Positions 1-5,634 of a DNA stretch of 5,634 nucleotides are shown here, in pieces. Both the position numbers and the translations under genes were made by a program. The stretch spans positions 1 through 5,634 of the forward strand of contig JANNTD010000366.1 in the NCBI GenBank assembly GCA_031403315.1. Direction: 5' to 3'. Below the pieces are notes generated by a model. That model made no database searches, was not told the origin of the DNA, and was given only the letters and a program-made list of their open reading frames with translations. This DNA comes from DASYDU01 sp031403315 (GTDB taxonomy: Bacteria > Planctomycetota > Planctomycetia > Pirellulales > Lacipirellulaceae). Each line of letters begins with the position of its first letter. Position 1 is the stretch's first letter.

Positions 1-74
1 CCGATAGAAAAGAGAAAGTAGTCCGATAGAGAGCTGTGGCCTACGGCAACCACGGGAACATGCTCAGCGAGCAT
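1..74 (-). CDS. Possible 5' end of an unidentified gene, cut by the left edge
   Basis: On the minus strand an ATG at 74-72 opens a frame with no stop through position 1, giving 24 full codons that start MLAEHVPVVAVGHSSL and end near SDYFLFSI. An AGGA (87-84) lies 9 nt before the ATG, which is good Shine-Dalgarno spacing. An extended -10 promoter-like sequence lies about 110 nt further upstream. This order of promoter, leader, ribosome binding site and ATG is the whole case for a gene. The visible residues are too few to assign a family, and 24 open codons can easily occur by chance. The frame has the same orientation as the secretin N-domain gene upstream, but the gap of about 250 bp and the separate promoter candidate argue against a shared operon. 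Confidence is low. Confidence 0.3.
   Translation of the reverse strand, partial: MLAEHVPVVAVGHSSLSDYFLFSI
60..74. repeat. Perfect 6-bp inverted repeat with 3-nt loop over the candidate start codon
   Basis: Positions 60-65 (ATGCTC) and 69-74 (GAGCAT) are exact reverse complements separated by AGC. On the minus strand the left arm contains the candidate ATG at 74. In RNA this would form a short hairpin that hides the start codon. It could modulate translation, be an operator, or be chance. Six base pairs is modest evidence. Confidence 0.4.
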
Positions 75-328
75 CGCGTCGCTTCCTGCTAAGACCGCTT
101 TTTGCGCAGACCCTCCCCCACCACTTCCCCCTTGAGGATCCCTGGATTTCGCAGGAGAAGTGTATTTGCGTTCAGTTGTTGTATCCGATTCTAGCAAGTC
201 TTCGTCGCGATGCAACGACTATTTTTGGCCACCTGCGAAAATCTTTTGACCAGAACGCAAGATGCTCAGAACTCCACCCCCGGACTTCAGAGCACCTTGA
301 GAGCGTCTTGAATTGAGACACGGTCGAT
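75..328. other. Non-coding stretch downstream of the secretin N-domain gene
   Basis: No convincing complete gene lies here on either strand. A frame of 95 codons on the minus strand (459-172) lies largely inside the end of the secretin N-domain gene in another frame, and its product looks like nothing recognisable. The stretch is visibly less GC-rich than the neighbouring coding DNA. It includes the promoter-like sequence at 188-215 and, towards the left, purine-rich runs on the minus strand (GGGGGAAGTGGTGGGGGAGG, about 117-136). I looked for a rho-independent terminator after the stop codon at 329-331. I found only a weak 4-bp GTCT/AGAC stem around 309-323 without a T-run, so none is called. 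Confidence 0.6.
188..215 (-). promoter_or_regulatory. Candidate sigma-70-type promoter with extended -10, reading left
   Basis: On the minus strand TAGAAT (193-188) matches the TATAAT -10 consensus at five of six positions. It is preceded by TGC, giving the extended -10 form TGnTAnAAT. A weak -35 candidate, TTGCAT (215-210, three of six), lies 16 nt upstream. A transcript would start near 181 and reach the candidate ATG at 74 after a leader of about 105 nt. The element lies outside the upstream gene, in less GC-rich DNA, which makes it more credible. It remains a consensus match only. Confidence 0.35.
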
Positions 329-3118
329 TCAATTCCCGCGATCGCCGCCGCCGCCGCCCCCGCCGGGAAATCCGCCAGGGAATCCGCCCGGTGGTCCGCC
401 GCCGCCCGGGCCGCCGCGTCCGCGTCCTCCGCCATTTCCGCCTCGGTCGCCGCCACCACCTCCGCCGCCCATCCGCTCCGACATCCGCTGCATGTCGCGC
501 ATCATTTCCATTTGACGGCGGAACTGGCGGCGGGCCTGCCGGGCCGGGTCATTGTCGTCGTCGTTGTCTCGGCCGCGACCGCGCTCCCACGGCGGCTGCA
601 CTTGACCGGTGCTCGAAGTCGTCGACGTCTGCGCCTGATCGCCGAGCACCGAGACCAAGGCCTTCTGCACCGCCGAAGAGTTCGTGTGCTTGAGCGACAC
701 GACGCGCGTGATTTCCGGCGACGTGAGATCGGTCTGGTCGAGCTCTGCGACCAGTGCCTTGACTTCCTCGAACAGTGGATCGGGGGCCCGCACCAAGAGC
801 GAATTGCTCCGCTCGTCGATGCCGATCGTCATTTTCTGCGATTGCTGGTCGAGATTCGGCCCGTTGCCGCGAATCATTTTGAGCATGTCCTGGGGCGACA
901 TCGCGGCCGGCCCGCCCGTGGCCATGCGGTCCTGATAGATTTGCTGCACCACGGTGGCAATCTCGGAGGCCTGCATGTTGTAGACCGGAATCAGCCGCGG
1001 CCGCGAGTCGGCTTCGACTTCCTCCGGGCCGACGCGCTGGTCGAGCACACGGAGCAACTGTTCGACCGTGTCGAGATCAGCCGGCTTGGCCCGGACGATG
1101 AGCGCGTTGAGCCGGACGTCGGGCACGATGTCGACCGATCCGGAGGAGAACCCGCCGCCGCTGGCACCGCCTCCGCCGCCCAGGAGCAGATTTCCCATCA
1201 AGCCGCCACCGATGTCGCCGAGCGCGGCGCCGGCCATTTCGTTCACCAATCCGCCGCTTTTCGCGCCGCCGCCGAAGATCGCGGAGAGCACCTCGGAGAC
1301 GTTCGCCGCCTTGGCAAACTTGAGATAGAACACCGCATAGTCGCGGGTCGTGCTGCTGCTGCGTTCGGCGACCGTCGAAAGCAGTTGTTCAAAGTCGTCG
1401 AGCGCTTCGAGGTCGTCCGAGGCGATCAAGACGCCGCCGGGGCCGGGGGCGACCACGATCGGCGCTCCGGGCCGGCTCTCGCCGGTGTCCGCTACCTGGT
1501 CGTCGACATAGCGGAGCATTTGCGCAAGGTGAAAATTACCACGCTCGCGCGGTACCAACGCCGACGGCTCGGCGGAGGAGTCCGCTTCCACCGGGGGCGG
1601 CTGTGGCGTTCTTTGCTCGCTTTCCGCATCCTCGCTCGGCCGATACGTTTGAATCGTCTGCGCCGGCATCACGACGCGGATCCGGTTCGGCCGCATCGTG
1701 GGCCAAATCTGCTCGATCTGCGACAGTGCCGAACGGGCCGCCGCGCCGGTGAGCGGCAGCAGCCGCACATGCTCGTTCGACTTGGTCGCACCGGTGGTAT
1801 CCTGCGTCTCGCCCATTTGAGCCAGGAGGTCGCGAATCTGCTTCACCTGCCCCGCCGTGCCACGGATCAACAGGCTCCGCGTGGTGATGTCGGCGTCGAC
1901 GCGCGGAGCCGACGGATCGGGCTTCTCCCTGTCGAGTCCGCCGAAGAGTTTCGTGATCGAGAGCACGGCCACCTGCGGATCGACGGTCGAGAGCGGAATC
2001 ACCGCCACCTGCCGGGCGTCGCGCTGCATCTGCTCGATCGTGGCCCGAATCGTCGCCTGCTGCGCCGGCCGGGCGAAGGCCACCAGATGACCCGTCACCG
2101 GATCAACCGCCAGCCGAATCGCTTTATCGCCCTCCAAGAGCGTCTGCAAAATCTGCAGCACCGACTGCGGATCGGCCGTCGAGATCGGATAGACTTCGAG
2201 CTGCGGCGCACCAGATATGCCGCGGGCCGCGTCGGCCACGTCGATCAGCCGCACGACTTCCTCCGCCCGGGCAACCCGCTCCGGCGTGCCGTGGACCAAG
2301 AGCTTCCAACCGGTGACGTCTTTGCCGACGTGTAGCTGCGCGTCCGGCGTGCTGAACGCTTCGTCGGGAATGCCGAGCAATTGCCGCAGATAAGGCATCG
2401 CGTCGTCGACCGACAGATGCTTGAGCGGGATTTCGCGGATGTTCCCGGCAGCGTCGGTCGGTCGCTCGACCGCGTTGATCACCGAGCGAATCGCTCGCAG
2501 CCGGCCGCCGGTTTCAGTGACTTGAATCCGCTTCGATTGTGGGAGCACGATCACCGCACCCTGCGGCCCGATCAAGTGCTCGACTTCTGCCGCGGCTTCT
2601 TCGGCCGACATGTTGAGTACCGGGAACGTGACGCGAATGATTTCGTACTCGCCCCGCTGGTCGAGTGCTTCGAGGGGCACATCGGTCACGAGATTTGGCG
2701 GGATGCCGTCTTCGAGATTCACCAGCACCAGCATCCGCCCGCTCCGCACCAGCGTGAAGCCCTTCGTGAGGAGCACGCTATTGATCACGTCGAGCGCTTC
2801 GGCCGGAGTGTAGGACCGCGAGTCGTGGTAGTTGAACGTGCCCGGCGGCGGCGACTCGAGCACGAGCGACAAGTCGGCCTGCTCGGCAAACCAATCGAGC
2901 ACATCCTGCCACGGCTGGTAGCGGAAGTTGAACGAGAGCTTGCCGTCGCTCTTGGCGGCAGCGGGTGCCACTGGCTCTGCCAGTGCTTCCTTTGTGACTG
3001 CCGCTGATTCATCCGCAGCGGGCTCAGCCGCCAACACGGAGGGCGCGAATGCGCTCAGACAGACAACACAGCCTACGGCCACGAGGGCAGGGGCGAGAAT
3101 GCGATGGAGGGATAACAT
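329..3118 (-). CDS. Secretin N-domain array protein, exported, no pore domain
   Basis: This 929-residue protein starts with a signal peptide: a short n-region with His/Arg, a hydrophobic core at about residues 7-24, and likely cleavage near 30-31 (SVLA/AEPA). Residues 58-136 resemble an N0/STN domain (FNFRYQPWQDVLDWFAEQA). Repeated secretin N-domain (beta-alpha-beta-beta-alpha) modules follow at about 157-219, 225-295, 305-365, 369-436, 449-582, 593-694 and 706-796. Several share a Leu/Ile-(Leu/Val)-(Ile/Val)-(Arg/His)-(Ala/Gly) strand before the last helix, e.g. NALIVRAKPADLDTVEQLL and NSLLVRAPDPLFEEVKALV. The fifth module carries a Pro/Glu/Ser-rich insert (about 490-550) and the sixth a Gly-rich loop (616-661). 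An incomplete eighth module (801-826) leads into a charged linker, a basic Met/Arg-rich helix (859-883) and a Gly-rich tail (884-929). Secretins such as GspD and PilQ end in a beta-barrel domain, and none is visible here. The likely location is periplasm or cell envelope; the role is unknown. It may be a scaffold or accessory protein for a secretion or pilus machine. The ATG start is supported by the signal peptide and a GGAG 9 nt upstream. Confidence 0.88.
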   Translation of the reverse strand: MLSLHRILAPALVAVGCVVCLSAFAPSVLAAEPAADESAAVTKEALAEPVAPAAAKSDGKLSFNFRYQPWQDVLDWFAEQADLSLVLESPPPGTFNYHDSRSYTPAEALDVINSVLLTKGFTLVRSGRMLVLVNLEDGIPPNLVTDVPLEALDQRGEYEIIRVTFPVLNMSAEEAAAEVEHLIGPQGAVIVLPQSKRIQVTETGGRLRAIRSVINAVERPTDAAGNIREIPLKHLSVDDAMPYLRQLLGIPDEAFSTPDAQLHVGKDVTGWKLLVHGTPERVARAEEVVRLIDVADAARGISGAPQLEVYPISTADPQSVLQILQTLLEGDKAIRLAVDPVTGHLVAFARPAQQATIRATIEQMQRDARQVAVIPLSTVDPQVAVLSITKLFGGLDREKPDPSAPRVDADITTRSLLIRGTAGQVKQIRDLLAQMGETQDTTGATKSNEHVRLLPLTGAAARSALSQIEQIWPTMRPNRIRVVMPAQTIQTYRPSEDAESEQRTPQPPPVEADSSAEPSALVPRERGNFHLAQMLRYVDDQVADTGESRPGAPIVVAPGPGGVLIASDDLEALDDFEQLLSTVAERSSSTTRDYAVFYLKFAKAANVSEVLSAIFGGGAKSGGLVNEMAGAALGDIGGGLMGNLLLGGGGGASGGGFSSGSVDIVPDVRLNALIVRAKPADLDTVEQLLRVLDQRVGPEEVEADSRPRLIPVYNMQASEIATVVQQIYQDRMATGGPAAMSPQDMLKMIRGNGPNLDQQSQKMTIGIDERSNSLLVRAPDPLFEEVKALVAELDQTDLTSPEITRVVSLKHTNSSAVQKALVSVLGDQAQTSTTSSTGQVQPPWERGRGRDNDDDNDPARQARRQFRRQMEMMRDMQRMSERMGGGGGGGDRGGNGGGRGRGGPGGGGPPGGFPGGFPGGGGGGGDRGN
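332..469 (-). repeat. Low-complexity DNA coding for a Gly/Arg/Pro-rich tail
   Basis: This stretch encodes the last 46 residues (884-929) of the secretin N-domain protein. Thirty-one of them are glycine, with Arg, Asp, Asn and the repeated unit GGFP. On the plus strand the DNA is a run of CCGCC-like triplets. Such tracts change length easily by slippage. The tail is probably disordered and flexible. Similar Gly-rich ends are frequent in planctomycete exported proteins (general knowledge, not tested here). Confidence 0.8.
1136..1273 (-). repeat. DNA coding for a Gly-rich loop inside the sixth N-domain
   Basis: This stretch encodes residues 616-661, which interrupt the module between its first helix (NVSEVLSAIF) and its second strand (SVDIVPDVRLNALIVRA). 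The loop has long glycine runs and the hydrophobic pieces AALGDIGG and LMGNLLLGG. True secretins of the GspD type have a comparable Gly/Ser-rich insertion at the same place in an N-domain, where it faces the channel. That supports descent from a secretin even though the pore is gone. Confidence 0.6.
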
Positions 3119-3127
3119 GGGCGCGTG

Positions 3128-3131
3128 CTCC
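3128..3131 (-). promoter_or_regulatory. Ribosome binding site of the secretin N-domain gene
   Basis: On the minus strand GGAG (3131-3128) lies 9 nt before the ATG at 3118. It supports that ATG as the true start, which is also the one that gives a complete signal peptide. Confidence 0.55.
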
Positions 3132-3515
3132 GAGCGCTATCGCGCGCGACGCATCCCAGCCGCCACGTCGCCGGATACTGGTAGGAAACCGTACCCCTCC
3201 CATGATACTCGGCCGAACCGCGAAAAACCAGCGAGTTCCGGGGTCAGCCGATCCGGGTTGGATGCCGTCTGCAAACGCAGGATTTCGGCCGCTAATTTGA
3301 GAAACTCACGCCCCAGCCGACGCGCGGGCCGCAAGGTCGGTGGTGACAATTGGGCAGGGGATAGCCGGGCGGCGGGCGACAAAAGGCAACTTCGACTAAG
3401 ACTGCTTCCGATGGCGTTAGTGCTGTCCGACGGAGGAGCGATCGGGGATGATGCTCTCTGGCTTCGCGCCCGAGTGGCTGTCCGTTAAGGCCCTCTTGTT
3501 CAACCCGATAATCTC

Positions 3516-3520
3516 AGGAG
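3516..3520 (+). promoter_or_regulatory. Ribosome binding site of the flavoprotein gene
   Basis: AGGAG lies 6 nt before the ATG at 3527, close to ideal spacing. An in-frame TAA at 3509-3511 rules out an earlier start, so this site fixes the N-terminus, 14 residues before the FAD-binding glycine motif. Confidence 0.75.
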
Positions 3521-3526
3521 TGCTCG

Positions 3527-5634
3527 ATGAGTCAATCGCTTCCTCAACAGACGCGGATCATCATTGTCGGCGGCGGAATTATTGGTTGCAGTGTCGCTTA
3601 TCATCTCACCAAACAGGGCTGTCGCGACGTGCTCTTGGTCGAGCAAGGCCAGTGCGGAGCTGGTTTGACGGCACTGGCCGCGGGTCTGGTGGGTGGCTCG
3701 CCTCAAGCGGGTTGGCGCAAGTTCATTGATGCCAGCGCGAAACTCTACGCTTCCCTGGAACAGGAAACGGGCGTGGCGACGGATTGGCATCGGGTCGGGT
3801 CCCTGGTGCTGGCGCAAACCGAGGCGAGGATGATTCAATTCCGCCGCCTCGTGCCCATGGCGCAATGGTCGGGGCTGGACGTCGAGCTCATCACCGCCGG
3901 CGACGTGAAGAAAAAGTGGCCGCTCCTGGAAACGAAAGACATTCTGGGCGCGATGTGGCTGCCGGACGAGGGCCGTGTGAATCCTCAGCAAGCAGCGTTT
4001 GCCTTGGCGCGCGGTGCTGAACAGCGCGGCGCCAAAATCGTGCAAGGTGTGCGCGTCACGGGCGTGCTCCGCAAGAACGGCCGCGCTGTGGGTGTCACGA
4101 CGACGCACGGCGACGTGGCGGCTGAAGAAGTCGTGCTGTGTGCGGGAATGTGGTCGCGCGAGCTCGGCCTCGAGTGCGGGGCGACAATTCCCGTGTATCC
4201 GGTCGAACATCCTTACGTCGTCTCGAAATCGCTCCCAGGGATCAGCGGCGATCTACCATGCGTGCGCGATCCCGATGCAGCGATTTATTTTCGTACCGAC
4301 GCTAGTGGGCGGATCATCCTTGGCACGTTTCCTAAGCAGAGCAAGCCGAGTTTGGTGGACCCGATTCCTCACGATTTCTGCAACCAAATGCTGCCCGGCG
4401 ATTGGGACTGTGTCGCCGACGCGATCAAAGCCTGCCAGCACCGCGTGACTACAATCGATGTGGGCGGCTTCGAGAAAATGGTCAATTCCCCCGTCGCCTT
4501 CACGCCGGACACCAATTTCATCCTCGGCGAAACTCCGGAAGTGCAAAAGCTATTCGTCGCGGCAGGCTTCAACGGCCACAGCCTGGCTTACGCCGGCGGC
4601 GCCGGGGAAGCGCTGGCCCAATGGGTCCTCAAGGGCGAACAACCGACAGATTTATGGTCGGTCGACGTCCGCCGCTTCGCATCGTATCAAAACAACCGCG
4701 ACTTCCTCCGCGACCGCGTCACGGAAACGCCTGGCCTGCAATACCGCATGGCCTGGCCGAACTACGAATTGGAAACCAGCCGCAACACGCGACGCAGCCC
4801 GCTCCACGATCGGCTGCTGGCTCAGGGCGCAGTCTTCGGCAGCAAAATGGCGATCGAGCGCCCGATCTGGTTTGCGCGCGGCGGTGCGAAACCTCCCATG
4901 GACTATTCGTTCGGCCGTCAGAATTGGTGGAGCTGCGTCGCCGAGGAGCATCGTGCCACGCGCGAAAATGTCGCGCTCTTCGATGAAACCTCTTTCAGCA
5001 AGTTCCTGCTCACAGGCCGCGACGCGGTGCGCGTGCTCGATCGGCTTTCGCCAAATCACGTCGACGTCCCCATCGGCAAGCTCACCTATAGCGGCATGCT
5101 CAACGCGCGCGGCGGCTTCGAGAGCGACCTCTGCTTCGTGCGGCTCTCAGAAGACCAGTTCTATCTCGTGACCGGTTCCGCCCAGCCGACGCGCGACATG
5201 AACTGGGTCGGCCGGCATATCCTGCCCGAACAGGATGCCGCCATCACGGATGTGTCGCACGCCTACGCCGTCATGGGCGTGATGGGACCGAACTCGCGCA
5301 AACTGCTCAACGAGCTCACCGATGCCGATCTGTCGCTCGAGGCGTTTCCCTTCAGCACCGCTCAGTGGATCAGCATCGCGCGGGCCAATGTATTGGCGCT
5401 ACGCATCACCTACGTCGGCGAGTTGGGCTGGGAACTGCACGTCCGGATGGATCAGATTCAATCGGTCTACGAAGCGATCCTGTCCGTCGCCAAAAAATTC
5501 GACCTCGCCAACGCGGGCTACTACGCCATCAACTCGCTACGCATGGAAAAAGCCTACCGCGGTTGGGGCTCCGATATCACGGCGGGCGACACACCCTATG
5601 AGGCGGGCTTGGGCTTCATGGTGAAACTCGACAA
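3527..5634 (+). CDS. FAD-dependent oxidoreductase with GcvT domain, dimethylglycine/sarcosine dehydrogenase family (3' end outside window)
   Basis: The first 702 residues are present with no stop; relatives are about 800-860 residues, so the end of the GcvT C-terminal barrel is missing. Residues 10-40 form the Rossmann dinucleotide fold, with GGGIIG at 15-20 and Glu39 ending the second strand as the expected FAD ribose ligand. The DAO domain ends with GFNGHSLAYAGGAGEALAQW (347-366). A linker domain of the FAO_M type follows (about 370-425), then the GcvT-like folate domain from about 425. The latter shows GGFESDL (529-535), with Asp534 at the position of the folate-site aspartate, YVGELGWE (629-636) and SLRMEKAYRGWG (670-681). 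From memory of Arthrobacter dimethylglycine oxidase, its active-site His225 and Tyr259 align with His228 and Tyr254 here. The family oxidatively demethylates N-methyl amines such as dimethylglycine or sarcosine and passes the one-carbon unit to tetrahydrofolate. The covalent-FAD histidine is replaced by Leu50. Parts of the sequence also resemble PDPR, the non-enzymatic mitochondrial relative. There is no signal peptide, so it is probably cytoplasmic. The exact substrate and the electron acceptor (ETF or oxygen) cannot be read from the sequence. Confidence 0.9.
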   Translation, partial: MSQSLPQQTRIIIVGGGIIGCSVAYHLTKQGCRDVLLVEQGQCGAGLTALAAGLVGGSPQAGWRKFIDASAKLYASLEQETGVATDWHRVGSLVLAQTEARMIQFRRLVPMAQWSGLDVELITAGDVKKKWPLLETKDILGAMWLPDEGRVNPQQAAFALARGAEQRGAKIVQGVRVTGVLRKNGRAVGVTTTHGDVAAEEVVLCAGMWSRELGLECGATIPVYPVEHPYVVSKSLPGISGDLPCVRDPDAAIYFRTDASGRIILGTFPKQSKPSLVDPIPHDFCNQMLPGDWDCVADAIKACQHRVTTIDVGGFEKMVNSPVAFTPDTNFILGETPEVQKLFVAAGFNGHSLAYAGGAGEALAQWVLKGEQPTDLWSVDVRRFASYQNNRDFLRDRVTETPGLQYRMAWPNYELETSRNTRRSPLHDRLLAQGAVFGSKMAIERPIWFARGGAKPPMDYSFGRQNWWSCVAEEHRATRENVALFDETSFSKFLLTGRDAVRVLDRLSPNHVDVPIGKLTYSGMLNARGGFESDLCFVRLSEDQFYLVTGSAQPTRDMNWVGRHILPEQDAAITDVSHAYAVMGVMGPNSRKLLNELTDADLSLEAFPFSTAQWISIARANVLALRITYVGELGWELHVRMDQIQSVYEAILSVAKKFDLANAGYYAINSLRMEKAYRGWGSDITAGDTPYEAGLGFMVKLD

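Larger units (their letters stand above)
3119..3526. other. Divergent intergenic region of about 408 bp
   Basis: This stretch separates two genes that point away from each other and should hold both promoters. I see a ribosome binding site beside each gene. A TATCAT on the minus strand (3207-3202) could be a -10 for the left gene, but its -35 is poor. For the right gene I found no convincing -35/-10 pair. A 4-bp hairpin CTGCaaacGCAG lies at 3269-3280. Several frames stay open here because the DNA is GC-rich. One on the minus strand (3382-3137, 81 codons) has a TTG start and no Shine-Dalgarno, so I do not call it a gene. Confidence 0.6.

Noticed and set aside
342..480. CCGCC-rich tract as a tandem DNA repeat or CRISPR-like array
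   Set aside because: There is no regular repeat and spacer structure. It is the coding DNA of the Gly-rich tail.
512..2335. Plus-strand frame of 607 codons opposite the secretin N-domain gene
   Set aside because: The product is Arg/His/Asp-rich with no recognisable domain, as expected from the antisense of a GC-rich gene. The minus strand carries a signal peptide and clear domain repeats over the same DNA.
329..3118. Naming the left gene gspD, pilQ or a true secretin
   Set aside because: No secretin beta-barrel domain is visible and the protein ends in a Gly-rich tail, so a symbol would mislead.
3202..3230. TATCAT (minus strand) as -10 for the secretin N-domain gene
   Set aside because: The hexamer at the right -35 distance (TGGTTT) matches the consensus poorly, so this is mentioned only as a possibility.
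2928..3488. Plus-strand frame of 186 codons across the intergenic region
   Set aside because: It starts inside the signal-peptide end of the opposite gene, has no domain and ends before the flavoprotein. It is explained by GC-rich DNA with few stops.
3507..3512. GATAAT resembling a -10 box before the flavoprotein
   Set aside because: It is only 14 nt from the ATG, so transcription would start within the ribosome binding site. There is no matching -35.
3448..3729. Plus-strand frame of 93 codons with GGAGG upstream (3432-3436), overlapping the flavoprotein start
   Set aside because: The overlap with the flavoprotein is about 200 nt in another frame, the latter half has shadow-like composition, and there is no recognisable product. 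An upstream leader peptide that long and overlapping is unlikely.
3500..4210. Minus-strand frame of 236 codons opposite the flavoprotein N-terminus
   Set aside because: It has Arg/His-rich shadow composition and no motif, and the plus strand encodes an unmistakable FAD-binding domain here.
4402..5171. Other-frame plus-strand open stretches (4402-4986 and 4458-5171)
   Set aside because: They lie wholly inside the flavoprotein, whose DAO and GcvT motifs are continuous through this region in its own frame.

Overview
The window holds two substantial, divergently transcribed genes on either side of a non-coding stretch of about 400 bp. At the left edge there may also be the first codons of a third gene. 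The DNA is GC-rich. The left gene is an exported protein built from a chain of secretin-type N-domains, with a glycine-rich tail and no secretin pore domain. Such 'secretin N-domain' proteins are common in Planctomycetes, so a planctomycete (Pirellulales-like) chromosome is the best guess. This rests on the style of the proteins, not on a marker gene.

Layout from left to right. Positions 1-328 are mostly non-coding. Read on the minus strand they contain an extended -10 promoter-like sequence (188-215), then a Shine-Dalgarno-like AGGA and an ATG at 74 that opens a frame running off the left edge. Positions 329-3118 (minus) encode the 929-residue secretin N-domain array protein, with a signal peptide at its N-terminus. 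Positions 3119-3526 form the divergent intergenic region. It contains a ribosome binding site for each flanking gene but no gene I can support. Positions 3527-5634 (plus) encode the first 702 residues of a flavoprotein of the dimethylglycine/sarcosine dehydrogenase family: a DAO-type FAD domain followed by a GcvT-like folate domain. It runs off the right edge about 100 residues short of the usual family length.

The two main genes have no evident functional link. One acts in the cell envelope or outside it, the other in cytoplasmic one-carbon and methylamine metabolism. Their divergent arrangement suggests separate transcription units. The points most worth a second look are: (1) the flavoprotein has leucine (residue 50) where characterised dimethylglycine oxidases/dehydrogenases carry the histidine that binds FAD covalently; (2) the secretin-like protein has about seven N-domain modules plus a truncated eighth, ending in a basic Met/Arg-rich helix and a Gly/Arg tail instead of a pore; (3) a candidate third gene start, with its own promoter, lies at the left edge. 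I found no RNA gene, mobile element or CRISPR array, and no convincing new multi-gene system in this window.
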